Assembly: GCA_001797275.1 (NCBI GenBank) | Contig: MGOY01000037.1 | Coordinates: 1 to 59,613 of the forward strand | DNA length: 59,613 bases | Reading direction: 5' to 3' | DNA from: Clostridiales bacterium GWF2_38_85 | GTDB lineage: Bacteria; Bacillota; Clostridia; Oscillospirales; CAG-382 | Shown here: positions 1 through 9,801 of the stretch, one piece after another | How positions within the stretch are numbered: position 1 is the stretch's first letter | Layout of the letters: each line of letters starts with the position of its first letter | Translations under genes and position numbers: made by a program | The notes under the pieces: model-generated | What the model saw: only the letters and a program-made list of their open reading frames with translations | Databases searched by the model: none | Told to the model about the DNA's origin: nothing

Positions 1-153
1 TAAAGGATTTCATAAAGAAAAACCAGCAGTTTTAATAAAGCACTTGGGCTGCCGAAAAAAACCACTGCGTAGCAGTTTAGTGCTATTTATATAATCCTAC
101 ATTTCAGATATATTGTTGTTCCAATGTATGGGTTTATACAAGGCGGTGATGTT
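1..153. other. Intergenic left edge
   Basis: No coding region is supported here. A small nested inverted repeat lies around 40-92 (outer arms AGCACT/AGTGCT, inner ACTGC-GTA-GCAGT). It has no U-tract and is not called a terminator. It could be a remnant linked to the transposase that follows. Confidence 0.4.
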
Positions 154-621
154 TTGAAATTGCCGAAGCTAAAGAAAATCAGATTAGAGGGATACGATTA
201 TTCGTCCTGTGGAGCATATTTTGTTACATTGTGTGTTGATGACCGCAACACAATGTTGTGGCAAACTGCGTTCGCCCGATATTGTCCGATATAGGATTAA
301 CTATTGACAATGAGATACAGAGGATTAAACACAATTTATGAAAATGCAACGGTTGATAAATATTGCATTATGCCCGACCATGTTCATATGATTATATTCA
401 TATTTCCCGATGAGAACGTGCGAACGCAGTTCGCCCCTACATTACCACAAATAATCAAACAATTTAAGGGTTCAATAACGAAACAAATCGGTTTTTCCAT
501 TTGGCAAAAATCATTTTACGACAGAATTATCAGAAACGAAAAGGGTTACCGTGAGGTGTGGCAATATATTGATGAGAATCCAACAAAATGGCAGAATGAT
601 TGTTTTTATAGAACAAATTGA
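154..621 (+). pseudogene. Decayed REP-associated (RAYT, IS200-like Y1) transposase
   Basis: The reading frame from TTG 154 encodes a typical RAYT start (LKLPKLKKIRLEGYDYSSCG). It then meets TAG/TAA near 289-297. The missing middle is in the next frame (DIGLTIDNEIQRIKHN), and the first frame resumes at about 340 with YENATVDKYCIMPDHVHMII. PDHVHM is the HUH metal-binding motif. The C-terminus (IIKQFKGSITKQIGFSIWQK, then YIDENPTKW) is also characteristic. Two compensating frameshifts therefore break an otherwise nearly complete gene. Family: Y1 HUH transposases that act on REP-like palindromes. A palindromic GCGAACGCAGTTCGC lies inside the gene at about 418-432, and its core is repeated near 265-275. 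I infer an inactive copy. Confidence 0.85.
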
Positions 622-721
622 GATTAAACAATAAGTGTATAGTCTACAAATAATTTTATAAATATATCGCAAGAGCTTTGCTCTTGTCATCAAAACATCA
701 GAAAAACAAGGAGACATAATA

Positions 722-1999
722 ATGGCAACAATTAAACCTTTCAGACCTTTGAGATACACCGAAAAATGCGGTCAGATCTCTGATGCTGTATCACCACCAT
801 ATGATATTATCAGCCCCGAGGAACGAGTGAACCTTGTTAACCGCAGCAAATATAATATCGTACAGCTTGAGCTGCCCGAAGGCGGAGACGACAAGTATAA
901 GAACGCAGCCGCTCTGCTCAATGAATGGGTGGGAAAGGGTGTGCTTGCAGAGGATGAAAAGGAAGGCTTTTTTGTTTACTCCGAGACATTCACTGTTAAA
1001 CAAAAAGAATACACTGTTTATGGAATGCTTTGCCGTGTCAAGCTTTGTGACTTTTCAGAGAAAATTATTCTTCCGCATGAAGAGACGCTGACAAAGGCAA
1101 AAACCGACCGATTCAACCTGATGGGCAAAACCTTCTGCAACTTTTCGCCGATTTACTCGCTTTATATAGACGAAGCACGCGCAGTGCCATCAATCCTCGT
1201 ACGAGTTATGCAGTCCGAATCCGAAATAGCCTTCACGGATGACGGAGCAGTCACCCACAGGCTATGGAAGATTTCGGACGCCTCCGACATTAGAGCCATC
1301 CAAAATGCGATGGCTGATAAGCAGCTGTTTATCGCAGACGGTCACCACCGCTACGAGACAGCGTTGAACTTCAGAAATAAGCTCAGAGAGCAGGATAAGT
1401 TCGATGAGACAAGTGCAGATTACCAGATGATGATGCTGGTTGACATGGACAATGACGGGCTGGTTATCTTCCCGACACACAGGCTTGTCAACCCGCCTGA
1501 GGATATAACAGCAGATGAACTGCTCCAAAAATGCAGTGACAGCTTTGAAATTACAGAGTATGATGATATAAACACGGTTGAAGCCGAGCTTGAAAAATAC
1601 AACAAAGTCACAGCTTTTGCATTGTATGACGGCAAAAAAGGTTTCTCCCTCCTTATTCTCAAGGATAAAAATGCGATGAAGACGATTCTTCCGCAAAAAT
1701 CCGATGCGTACAGAGGGTTAAATGTTTCTGTGCTGCATACACTTATTCTTGATAAACTGTTAGGTATCGATGCCGACAATATGGCACTCGGCAAGAGCCT
1801 TACATATACAAGAGATATCGATTTTGCGATTACATGCGTAAAAAACGGAAATGCTAAATTTGCATTCATACTCAACTCAACCCGCATACATGAAATCAAG
1901 GATATATCACTTGCCGGCGAAAAAATGCCGCAAAAGTCCACCTACTTCTATCCAAAGCTCATCACCGGACTTACAATAAACAACCTACTCACAAAATAA
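722..1999 (+). CDS. DUF1015 family protein
   Basis: A 425-residue soluble protein with no signal peptide. The start is ATG 722 behind AAGGAG at about 709. The N-terminus (IKPFRPLRYTEK, then DAVSPPYDIISPEE) and ADGHHRYETALNFR near residue 205 are hallmarks of the DUF1015 family, whose members are about 400-430 residues. The biochemical role is not established; the fold has been compared with ParB/sulfiredoxin-like proteins. It is co-directional with valS, with 10 bp between its stop and the valS region, so the two are probably co-transcribed. I see no truncation. The family call is firm; the function is unknown. Confidence 0.85.
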   Translation: MATIKPFRPLRYTEKCGQISDAVSPPYDIISPEERVNLVNRSKYNIVQLELPEGGDDKYKNAAALLNEWVGKGVLAEDEKEGFFVYSETFTVKQKEYTVYGMLCRVKLCDFSEKIILPHEETLTKAKTDRFNLMGKTFCNFSPIYSLYIDEARAVPSILVRVMQSESEIAFTDDGAVTHRLWKISDASDIRAIQNAMADKQLFIADGHHRYETALNFRNKLREQDKFDETSADYQMMMLVDMDNDGLVIFPTHRLVNPPEDITADELLQKCSDSFEITEYDDINTVEAELEKYNKVTAFALYDGKKGFSLLILKDKNAMKTILPQKSDAYRGLNVSVLHTLILDKLLGIDADNMALGKSLTYTRDIDFAITCVKNGNAKFAFILNSTRIHEIKDISLAGEKMPQKSTYFYPKLITGLTINNLLTK

Positions 2000-2018
2000 A
2001 TAAAAGAGGATGATGACA

Positions 2019-4640
2019 ATGGCGATCGAACTGCCAAAGAAATACGACCCGAAAGCGGCTGAAGATAAATTATATAAAACTTGGTGTGAAAAAGGATATT
2101 TTACTCCCAAGATAGATAAAACTAACCCGAAGCCTCCGTTTACAATCGTGATCCCGCCACCCAATGTAACCGGTCAGCTTCATATGGGACACGCGCTCAA
2201 CAACACCCTACAGGATATCCTGATCCGTACAAAGAGAATGCAGGGCTTCCCTACACTCTGGATACCCGGAACAGATCATGCAGGTATTGCAACGCAGATA
2301 AAGGTTGAGGAAAACCTGCGCAAGACCGAAGGCAAGACGCGTTATGAACTCGGCAGAGAAGCTTTTCTTGAAAGAGTCTGGGACTGGAAACACCTTCATG
2401 GAAGCAGAATAACCGATCAGCTTAAAAAGCTGGGTTCATCCTGTGACTGGTCGAGAGAACGCTTTACAATGGACGAAAACTTAAGTGCGGCGGTAAAAAA
2501 GATATTCGTTATGCTTTATAAAAAGGGTATAATTTATCGCGGCTACCGTATCATAAATTGGTGTCCTCAATGTACAACAGCACTTTCTGACACAGAGGTT
2601 GACCATAAGGATGAAGAGGGCAAGCTCTGGCACATCAAATATCCGATTAAGGGTACAAATAAATTCCTTGTTGTTGCTACAACCCGCCCTGAAACGATGT
2701 TGGGTGATACAGCTGTTGCAGTTAATCCAAACGATGAGAGATATAAGAGTATTATAGGCAAAACAGCTATTTTACCGCTTGTATATCGTGAGATTCCGAT
2801 TGTCGCAGACGAATATGTTGATTCAACTTTTGGTACAGGCTGCGTTAAGATAACACCATGCCACGACCCGAATGACTTTGAGGTTGCAAAACGACATGCC
2901 CTTGAGATGATCGAGGTTATCGACGGAAAAGCAAAAATCAACGAAAATGGCGGCAAATACTGCGGCTTGGATAGATATGATGCCCGCAAAGCAGTTATTG
3001 CAGATTTACAGGAGCTTGGACTTCTCGTTAAGATTGAAAATCACAGCCATGCTGTCGGTCACTGTTACCGGTGTGGCATAACAGTTGAACCGCTGTCATC
3101 AAGACAATGGTTTGTTAAGATGAAAGAGCTTGCAAAACCTGCAATCAAAGCGGTCGAGGACAGAACAATCGAGTTCATACCCGACCGTTTCTCAAAAATA
3201 TATCTTAACTGGATGCGTAACATCCAAGACTGGTGTATATCACGCCAGCTTTGGTGGGGACACAGAATTCCTGCATATTACTGCAACGACTGTGGAGAAA
3301 TTGCGGTTGAAGAATACGAAGTTACAACCTGCCCTAAATGCGGAAGCAAAAATATAAGACAGGAAGAAGATGTACTCGATACATGGTTCTCCTCAGCGCT
3401 TTGGCCTTTCTCAACACTCGGCTGGCCTGAGCAAACAGAAGACCTTGAGTATTTCTATCCGACAAGTGTTCTTGTTACTGCATACGACATAATAACCTTC
3501 TGGGTTTCCAAGATGATATTCCAGGGACTTGAGGTCATGAAGGAGAAGCCGTTTGATAAGGTTTTCATACACGGACTTATCCGCGACGCACAGGGCAGAA
3601 AGATGTCAAAATCGCTTGGCAACGGCATTGATCCGCTTGATGTTGTTGACGAATACGGTGCTGATGCACTCAGATTCACACTTGCAACAGGCAACAGTCC
3701 CGGAAACGATATGCGTTTCTCGACCGAAAAGGTTGAAGCATCAAGAAATTTTGCAAATAAAATTTGGAATAGCGCAAGATTTGTTCTTATGAATCTTGAA
3801 GAGGGCAAGGAATATCCGCTTGATATTACTAAGCTTCAGCTTGAGGACAAATGGGTACTCTCGCTTTACAACACACTTGTCAGCGAAGTTACTGTAAACA
3901 TCGACAAATACGAGCTTGGTATTGCGGTACAGAAGCTTTATGATTTTATATGGGACATATTCTGTGACTGGTATATTGAACTTGTCAAGCCCAGATTATT
4001 CGAGCGTGATGATGACGGAGCAAGAGCAGTTCTCTGCTATGTTCTTTCAAATACACTCAAGTTACTACATCCATTTATGCCCTTTATCACCGAGAAAATC
4101 TGGCTGACACTTCCACACAGTGGCGAAAGCATTATGATTTCCGATTTCCCGATATATAATGAGAAGCTGAGCTTCAATGAAGACGAAACAAAGATGAACA
4201 GTGTCATTCAGGTTATCAGAGCAATCAGAAATATACGCTCGGAAATGAATGTTCCGCCATCAAGGAAAGCAAAGCTCTTTATATCACCTATCAAAGAAGG
4301 AATATTCAGCGAAAACATCAATCATTTCTTTGAAAAACTCGCATCAGCATCAGAAATTGCTTACGCTGAATGCAGTGATATAAACGCAGTCAAAATCATC
4401 ACCGACAGTGCAATCGCAATGATTCCGATGACGGACATGGTTGATGTTGAGGCTGAACGCCAGAGACTTAATAAGGAACTTGAGAATTGTAAAAAGGAGC
4501 TTGAACGAATTGACAACAAGCTCTCGAATCAGGAGTTTGTAAACAAAGCTCCGGCAAAGGTAGTTGATATTGAGAAGGAGAAGAGAGAAAAATATCTTTC
4601 ACTATTCAATAACCTGACAAACGCTCTCGAAAAGCTTTAA
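2019..4640 (+). CDS. valS: Valyl-tRNA synthetase
   Basis: Class I aminoacyl-tRNA synthetase that charges tRNA-Val in the cytoplasm. From ATG 2019 it is 873 residues, the normal family size. The HIGH-type signature is HMGH at residues 55-58, and KMSKS lies near 527-531 ([14 protein letters not shown]). The editing (CP1) domain lies between, with [13 protein letters not shown] and [17 protein letters not shown] zinc-finger-like CNDC...CPKC follows at about 425-445. The C-terminal ~65 residues form the Val-arm coiled coil. In-frame ATGs at 2010 and 2013 sit directly against AAAGAGG (2003-2009), so 2019 ([10 protein letters not shown]) has the better spacing. The gene is probably read with the DUF1015 gene upstream. 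Confidence 0.97.
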   Translation: MAIELPKKYDPKAAEDKLYKTWCEKGYFTPKIDKTNPKPPFTIVIPPPNVTGQLHMGHALNNTLQDILIRTKRMQGFPTLWIPGTDHAGIATQIKVEENLRKTEGKTRYELGREAFLERVWDWKHLHGSRITDQLKKLGSSCDWSRERFTMDENLSAAVKKIFVMLYKKGIIYRGYRIINWCPQCTTALSDTEVDHKDEEGKLWHIKYPIKGTNKFLVVATTRPETMLGDTAVAVNPNDERYKSIIGKTAILPLVYREIPIVADEYVDSTFGTGCVKITPCHDPNDFEVAKRHALEMIEVIDGKAKINENGGKYCGLDRYDARKAVIADLQELGLLVKIENHSHAVGHCYRCGITVEPLSSRQWFVKMKELAKPAIKAVEDRTIEFIPDRFSKIYLNWMRNIQDWCISRQLWWGHRIPAYYCNDCGEIAVEEYEVTTCPKCGSKNIRQEEDVLDTWFSSALWPFSTLGWPEQTEDLEYFYPTSVLVTAYDIITFWVSKMIFQGLEVMKEKPFDKVFIHGLIRDAQGRKMSKSLGNGIDPLDVVDEYGADALRFTLATGNSPGNDMRFSTEKVEASRNFANKIWNSARFVLMNLEEGKEYPLDITKLQLEDKWVLSLYNTLVSEVTVNIDKYELGIAVQKLYDFIWDIFCDWYIELVKPRLFERDDDGARAVLCYVLSNTLKLLHPFMPFITEKIWLTLPHSGESIMISDFPIYNEKLSFNEDETKMNSVIQVIRAIRNIRSEMNVPPSRKAKLFISPIKEGIFSENINHFFEKLASASEIAYAECSDINAVKIITDSAIAMIPMTDMVDVEAERQRLNKELENCKKELERIDNKLSNQEFVNKAPAKVVDIEKEKREKYLSLFNNLTNALEKL

Positions 4641-4715
4641 ATCTCTGCAAAAATTGACCGAATCAGATAAAAAAAGTCCTGATCCGGCGACAAAATAAAA
4701 CTAAATTTACGCCTT

Positions 4716-4757
4716 AAGGTCCCTATAATTGAGTATATCAATTATGGAGACCTTTTT
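4716..4757 (+). terminator. Hairpin plus T-run between valS and spoIIAA
   Basis: AAGGTCCCTATAATTGA pairs with TCAATTATGGAGACCTT (17 bp with one mismatch and one G-U) around the loop GTATA. TTTTTATTT follows. It fits valS termination. It also leaves only about 27 bases before the spoIIAA start, too few for a separate promoter downstream. Confidence 0.8.
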
Positions 4758-4783
4758 ATTTCAAAAGAAAGGAATGAAAACAA

Positions 4784-5104
4784 ATGTATGTAACTTATGA
4801 AAGAAACCGTGATGAAATACTTGCAACTTTGCATGGTGAAATTGACCATCACACCGCAAAGCAGATGCGGGACGAGCTTGACAAAACAATAATCAACGAA
4901 AAGCCCGACACCTTTTCACTTGTGCTGTCGGATATATCCTTCATGGACAGCTCAGGGTTAGGGCTTGTCATGGGCAGATATAAAACAGTTACCGACAATG
5001 GCGGAAGGATGAAGATAATAAATCCGTCTGCGAATGTCACAAGGATACTGAACATGGCGGGGATAAATAAAATGATAAAAATCGAAAGGAATGAAACAAA
5101 ATGA
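4784..5104 (+). CDS. spoIIAA: Anti-sigma F factor antagonist SpoIIAA
   Basis: STAS-domain protein of 106 residues, the usual length. When dephosphorylated in the forespore it binds SpoIIAB and frees sigma F. DSSGLG at residues 55-60 contains the phosphorylatable serine; the surrounding FMDSSGLGLVMGRYK is very close to known SpoIIAA. The start ATG 4784 follows AAAGGA at about 4768. The stop overlaps the spoIIAB start (ATGA at 5101-5104), which gives translational coupling. First gene of the canonical three-gene operon. Confidence 0.96.
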   Translation: MYVTYERNRDEILATLHGEIDHHTAKQMRDELDKTIINEKPDTFSLVLSDISFMDSSGLGLVMGRYKTVTDNGGRMKIINPSANVTRILNMAGINKMIKIERNETK

Positions 5105-5580
5105 GAAGTGCAACAATTTCAAAACATACCGAAAAGGAGCAGCCAATAAACTTTTTCAAATGCGAGTTTCCGGCAAAATCGATAAATGAAGGCTTTGCAA
5201 GAATTATTGCTTCCGCTTTTACTTCTCAGCTTGATCCAACAATAGCAGAAATTTCTGACATAAAAACAGCCGTATCCGAAGCGGTAACAAATTGCATTGT
5301 TCATGCATACAAGGACAGCGACAAGGCAGTCAAGCAAGTCATAACCCTATCGGGAGAGTATTATATTAACGGCAGGGTGGTAATTTTAATTAAGGATAAA
5401 GGATGCGGAATACCTAATATCAAAGAAGCGATGCAACCTTTATATACAACACTGCCATCAGAGGAACGTAGCGGTATGGGTTTTTCAATTATGGCTTCGT
5501 TCTCGGACAAGCTAAAGGTAAGCTCAGCGGTTAAGAAAGGTACTTCTGTGCGTTTAGAAAAGCGAATCAATGTTACATAA
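5101..5580 (+). CDS. spoIIAB: Anti-sigma F factor / serine kinase SpoIIAB
   Basis: GHKL-family ATPase of 159 residues that holds sigma F inactive and phosphorylates SpoIIAA. The N-box (EAVTNCIVHAY) is near residues 60-70, the G1 box (DKGCGIP) near 100 and the G2 box (GMGFSIM) near 124. The start overlaps spoIIAA by 4 bp, and sigF follows 23 bp later. The N-terminal ~17 residues are a non-conserved extension before the typical NFFKCEFPAKSINEGFAR. Every feature expected of a functional protein is present. Confidence 0.96.
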   Translation: MRSATISKHTEKEQPINFFKCEFPAKSINEGFARIIASAFTSQLDPTIAEISDIKTAVSEAVTNCIVHAYKDSDKAVKQVITLSGEYYINGRVVILIKDKGCGIPNIKEAMQPLYTTLPSEERSGMGFSIMASFSDKLKVSSAVKKGTSVRLEKRINVT

Positions 5581-5603
5581 TTTCTGAAAGGAAGGTCATA
5601 TCA

Positions 5604-6317
5604 ATGTATGACGCAACAAAGAATGTTTCGCTTTTAGAACTTGCAAGAACTGGCGACAACAATGCTCTTGATGAGCTTTGCCGCAACAATATGGGGCTGG
5701 TTAAAAGCCTTGCGATTTCGTTTCGTGACAGAGGTGTTGAAATCGAAGACCTGATCCAGATAGGTACGATCGGTCTGATTAAGGCAATCCGCGGGTATGA
5801 TCCGTCATACGGTACCGTGTTTTCGACTTATGCGGTTCCATTGATTATCGGTGAAATAAAAAAATACCTACGGGATGATGGGATCATCAAGATCGGTCGG
5901 AATATAAAGAGAAATGCAAGGATTATTGCTTCAGAAAGAGATAAATATTTCAGTGAAACCGGACTTGAACCGACTATTAATGTACTTTCGGAAAGATGCG
6001 GTCTGACTGAAGATGATATTATCACAGCATTAGATGCTGCAAATCCACTGTTATCGCTTGATGCAAGTTACGGAGATTCGCCACTTGATAACACTGTCGG
6101 TCATGACAATATCAGTGAGATGGTTGAAATTATGTCGGTAAAACAATTGGTTGACGCTCTGCCCGAGTTTGAGAAGAAGATAATAATTCTGAGATATTAC
6201 AAAAATTTGACGCAAACACAAACTGCAAAGATCCTTGGTGTCTCTCAGGTGAAAATATCACGCGAAGAGAAGAAGATAATCGACAGGATGAGGGGGTTGA
6301 TTATAGGCAACTGTTGA
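5604..6317 (+). CDS. sigF: RNA polymerase sporulation sigma factor SigF
   Basis: Sigma-70 family member of 237 residues, the first forespore-specific sigma factor. Region 2 is clear (EDLIQIGTIGLIKAIRGYDP, then STYAVPLIIGEIKKYLRDD). Region 3 follows, and region 4 carries a helix-turn-helix (LTQTQTAKILGVSQVKISR). GAAAGGAAGG at about 5585 is the ribosome binding site. In many clostridia spoVA genes follow sigF, but here a 417-bp gap and an unrelated gene follow. Confidence 0.96.
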   Translation: MYDATKNVSLLELARTGDNNALDELCRNNMGLVKSLAISFRDRGVEIEDLIQIGTIGLIKAIRGYDPSYGTVFSTYAVPLIIGEIKKYLRDDGIIKIGRNIKRNARIIASERDKYFSETGLEPTINVLSERCGLTEDDIITALDAANPLLSLDASYGDSPLDNTVGHDNISEMVEIMSVKQLVDALPEFEKKIIILRYYKNLTQTQTAKILGVSQVKISREEKKIIDRMRGLIIGNC

Positions 6318-6661
6318 TTTATTAAGTGGTTGGCTTATTGTCTGAGGATTAATATCAAAATATTCATTGCCAAACTTCTGAATTTTCAGTCAGAAGACGG
6401 CTATTTCGGTTGCTTCAATAATATATACCGGCTTACAGGTGCATTCTCAAACATTTGCTTGCATGCAAGCTATTAACTATAATAAAAGACTCGAAAATTG
6501 CCGACTTTATGGAGATATCGCTGTTTAATGTTGTTATGGATACATTTTCACCCAGCGGCAGGTGGTTTACTTATAGCACACCCAGCTTCTACAGGTTGGG
6601 GACAAACGGAGCAGTATATAGAACCCGGATTCGCACAGCCGGTGAATGAGTGTTTTTCTGC
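6318..6661. other. Intergenic region after sigF
   Basis: About 340 bases with no supported gene. Two short open frames (one of 64 codons from 6455, one of about 48 codons in another frame) lack ribosome binding sites and resemble nothing I recognise. No clear terminator for sigF is seen. Confidence 0.4.
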
Positions 6662-6690
6662 TTGCAAAGTATAAAAAATAGTGATATAAT
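6662..6690 (+). promoter_or_regulatory. Sigma-A promoter for the Ig-like protein gene
   Basis: TTGCAA at 6662-6667 and TATAAT at 6685-6690, separated by 17 bases. The coding start is at 6735. Confidence 0.65.
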
Positions 6691-6734
6691 ATAAAGACAT
6701 ATAAAAAGAAATTCTTGTAAAGGGTGGGCAGAGA

Positions 6735-8300
6735 TTGAAAAAAGTTATAAAATTTATAACAGCGTCAGTGTTCATATTTTTATTTTGTTTTGTTATAGCC
6801 TCTGCCGAAACACCTATGGCATCAACTGCCGCACGACCTGAACTGACACTTGAAGATAGAACAGTTGACTTTTCGCCTGATGGGTATATAGCTACAGCTA
6901 CAGTAAATTTGCCTGAGCTTGAATCACAAATACAATATGTTGCTATCAGAAAATCCGATTCAACGCCGATTGCATTTCCAATTGTTGATGCAGGTGAATA
7001 CTATATCAGAGCGTATCTGCCGAAAACTGAAGCATATGATGAGATTGAATCAATTGCTACTCTAATAATAAAACCAATTGAAGCAACTATTGTTGTAAGA
7101 TACACCAAAGAACAGTACACCGGAATAGATAATCCGCCTGATTGGGGAATTGAACCAACTTGGGCGCAAGAATATATCAACATAATGACAACATATCATA
7201 AGATAGATAATTACGACTCAACCTCATACGAACCTATTGAAAAACCCAAAAATCTCGGTTTATACTATGTTATAATGACACCGTATGGATATGAAAATAA
7301 CTTTATCTGTAATTCAAAAACATTTATTTATGAGATAGGTGAAACTAACGGGGAAGCATTGACATATAATGAAGCGAGATTGGTAGTGCCGGCGGATTTC
7401 AGATGCGATATGACCGAAACTACAGTCGAATATAACGGGAATCAAATACAAATGCCATTTACTGCATACCCTGCAATAGTGAATTATAAGATCGAGTACA
7501 GAAAAATCAATTATACAGGCGTTCAGGGCGAGTTTCAGGCACAAGCACCGATTGAACCTGGTGAATATGAAGTGCGAGCAACATTACTGGGACAAACAAT
7601 TTCCGAAAGTGTTCTTATTATTGAAAAAATAAAACCGGTATTTTCGATTGAAGCTCAGGATTATGAGTATACACCTCTCGGAATAATTCCGAAGGTTAAT
7701 TCGGTGTATCCGACAAATGTAGAATATTCATTCAATGCATATTTGATTGATGAAAATGACAATTCGACAATCAAGCCTGTTGAAATTCCCATAAAAGATG
7801 CAGGACGCTATCTTATTGTTGTCAACCCTTCAAACCTTGAACATTATGAAGCTGTGTTTACCTCAGAGTACATTAATATACTTCCCGCAAAAACATCTAT
7901 TAGCGCTAATGAACAAACATTTATATATGATGGAATTTCCAAAACACCATCATACACTGTCACACCCGAATGGGTTCAAACTAATATTATTTATTACAAA
8001 ATAAATGACCGGGGTGTTGTTCTTGAATATTACGGGACGAAACCTCCCGTTGATACCGGGACATATTATGCGATGATTAGTGTTGAAAGCAGTAAGAATG
8101 TTCTGAGTACATCAACACAGGTGCTGATGATAATAAAAACCGGAGATGAGGTCAGCAGTGAATCCAAATCAGAAAAATATTTACTGATCGGTGATATTGA
8201 TCCAATCTGGTTTTTTGTATTGATAATACTTCCGCTGATTCTTATATTAGGATTACTTGGATTTATCACATATAAACAAAATGGGAACCTCCAAAAATAA
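6735..8300 (+). CDS. Membrane-anchored surface protein with MBG/Ig-like repeats
   Basis: 521 residues, starting at TTG 6735 (MKKVIKFITASVFIF), with AGGGTGGG at about 6720 as ribosome binding site. A signal peptide spans about 1-24. A hydrophobic C-terminal segment (PIWFFVLIILPLILILGLLG, about 488-507) is followed by a short polar tail, so the bulk lies outside the cell. Between them are about four repeats of 90-110 residues with the MBG-type pattern: YNG followed by GxYxVxA-like strands and a closing hydrophobic strand (for example EPGEYEVRATLLGQ and DAGRYLIVVNP). No catalytic motif is seen. A structural or adhesive role is inferred; the exact ligand cannot be told. Confidence 0.7.
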   Translation: MKKVIKFITASVFIFLFCFVIASAETPMASTAARPELTLEDRTVDFSPDGYIATATVNLPELESQIQYVAIRKSDSTPIAFPIVDAGEYYIRAYLPKTEAYDEIESIATLIIKPIEATIVVRYTKEQYTGIDNPPDWGIEPTWAQEYINIMTTYHKIDNYDSTSYEPIEKPKNLGLYYVIMTPYGYENNFICNSKTFIYEIGETNGEALTYNEARLVVPADFRCDMTETTVEYNGNQIQMPFTAYPAIVNYKIEYRKINYTGVQGEFQAQAPIEPGEYEVRATLLGQTISESVLIIEKIKPVFSIEAQDYEYTPLGIIPKVNSVYPTNVEYSFNAYLIDENDNSTIKPVEIPIKDAGRYLIVVNPSNLEHYEAVFTSEYINILPAKTSISANEQTFIYDGISKTPSYTVTPEWVQTNIIYYKINDRGVVLEYYGTKPPVDTGTYYAMISVESSKNVLSTSTQVLMIIKTGDEVSSESKSEKYLLIGDIDPIWFFVLIILPLILILGLLGFITYKQNGNLQK

Positions 8301-8330
8301 TTTTTCAATATTTATAACAGGAGTAACATC

Positions 8331-9161
8331 GTGGATTTCATTGAGATAATAAAAACAATAGTAATCGGTATTGTTGAAGGCATTACCGAATGGCTGCCGA
8401 TCAGCAGTACCGGACACATGATTTTAGCCGACGAGTTCATTAAGCTCGATATGTCGGATGCATTCAAAGAGATGTTCAGAGTGGTTATCCAACTCGGTGC
8501 AATAATGGCTGTGGTTGTTCTGTATTTTCATAAGCTCAACCCGTTTTCACCTAAGAAAACGAAGAAAGAAAAAACCGATACCTTCACACTCTGGTTGAAG
8601 GTGCTTGTTGCAAGCGTGCCGGCAGGTATAATCGGAGTTTTATTTGATGATAAAATAGACGATCTGTTTTATAACTATAAAACCGTTGCAATCACATTAA
8701 TTATCTACGGTATTATTTTTATTTTAATTGAGTCAAGAAAATATCCGGAGTTTAAAGTCAACGATTTTACCGCATTGACATACAGAACAGCATTGATTAT
8801 CGGTGTTTTCCAAGTATTGTCGCTTATCCCCGGAACCTCGCGTTCAGGTGCGACAATTGTCGGTGCGATGCTTATCGGCACTTCAAGATACATAGCAACC
8901 GAATTTTCTTTTTTTCTTGCCATTCCGGCAATGTTCGGCGCGAGCGCATTAAAGCTCGTTAAATTTGGTTTTGACTATACATCGTCAGAAATAACCGTAC
9001 TTTTAACCGGACTTATTGTTGCATTCGTTGCTTCGATTATAGCAATAAAATTACTTATCGGATATCTGAAAAAACATGACTTCAAAGCATTTGGTTATTA
9101 TAGAATTATCTTAGGTATCATAGTATTAATATTCTTTGCGTTAATACAACCAAATTTGTAA
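8331..9161 (+). CDS. uppP: Undecaprenyl-diphosphatase UppP (BacA)
   Basis: Polytopic membrane phosphatase of 276 residues. It recycles undecaprenyl pyrophosphate to the monophosphate for peptidoglycan synthesis and is associated with bacitracin tolerance. The motifs [14 protein letters not shown] (about residues 16-29) and [10 protein letters not shown] (about 168-177) are the family's active-site boxes. The start is GTG 8331 behind CAGGAG at 8320. The DUF3267 gene follows 14 bp after the stop and is probably in the same transcript. Confidence 0.95.
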   Translation: MDFIEIIKTIVIGIVEGITEWLPISSTGHMILADEFIKLDMSDAFKEMFRVVIQLGAIMAVVVLYFHKLNPFSPKKTKKEKTDTFTLWLKVLVASVPAGIIGVLFDDKIDDLFYNYKTVAITLIIYGIIFILIESRKYPEFKVNDFTALTYRTALIIGVFQVLSLIPGTSRSGATIVGAMLIGTSRYIATEFSFFLAIPAMFGASALKLVKFGFDYTSSEITVLLTGLIVAFVASIIAIKLLIGYLKKHDFKAFGYYRIILGIIVLIFFALIQPNL

Positions 9162-9175
9162 AGAGAGCATAATAT

Positions 9176-9778
9176 ATGACAGACAACAAGACCTCGAAAG
9201 CTATGGCATATGAAGCAGCAAGACAACAGCTTCTCGAGCAAGGTTATAAAGAAACAAAAGCAATAATTTCAATTGTAAAAGCGAATATTCTTGCTCTGAT
9301 AACAACACTTCCGTTTGTTGTGTTGTGCTGCGTTTTATATTTTCCGAAAGCATTCGGAGATGAATTTATCATTGTCTTTGATGTTTTCAGCAGCTTCGGC
9401 TTTATTATTACTTTAATTGCTTCTATTATTGTTCATGAGTTTCTGCACGGCTTCACTTGGCGATTCTTTTGTAAAAACAGCTGGAAGAGTATTAAATTCG
9501 GTGTTCAATGGAAGATTATTACACCATATTGTCATTGCAGAGAAGCATTATCGTTTGGAGCATACCTTCTCGGAGGGTTGATGCCGTTTATCGTCCTTGG
9601 TGCAGGGATATTTGTTTTAGCATATATTTATGAAAGTATGTTTTTGTTTTTACTCAGCATGTTCGGTATAATCGGAGCAGGCGGAGATATAACGATTGCG
9701 CTTATGTTGTTAAAATACAGAAAAGCATATATATTCGATCACCCGAATGAATGTGGGTTTATTGCATTTACTAAGTAA
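9176..9778 (+). CDS. DUF3267 putative membrane zinc metallopeptidase
   Basis: 200 residues with four likely membrane helices (about 35-55, 68-88, 120-145 and 150-175). HEFLH at residues 87-91 is an HExxH zinc motif at the end of a helix, as in the DUF3267 'putative zincin' family. PNECG near the C-terminus is also typical. The substrate is unknown. The start ATG 9176 follows AAGAGAGC. It lies between uppP and ftsK/spoIIIE, which suggests an envelope-related role by context only. Confidence 0.75.
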   Translation: MTDNKTSKAMAYEAARQQLLEQGYKETKAIISIVKANILALITTLPFVVLCCVLYFPKAFGDEFIIVFDVFSSFGFIITLIASIIVHEFLHGFTWRFFCKNSWKSIKFGVQWKIITPYCHCREALSFGAYLLGGLMPFIVLGAGIFVLAYIYESMFLFLLSMFGIIGAGGDITIALMLLKYRKAYIFDHPNECGFIAFTK

Positions 9779-9801
9779 ATTATGATAAAGGAGGTTAAAT
9801 A

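Noticed and set aside
6455-6649. 64-codon ORF after sigF
   Set aside because: No ribosome binding site, no recognisable family, and the composition is like intergenic DNA.
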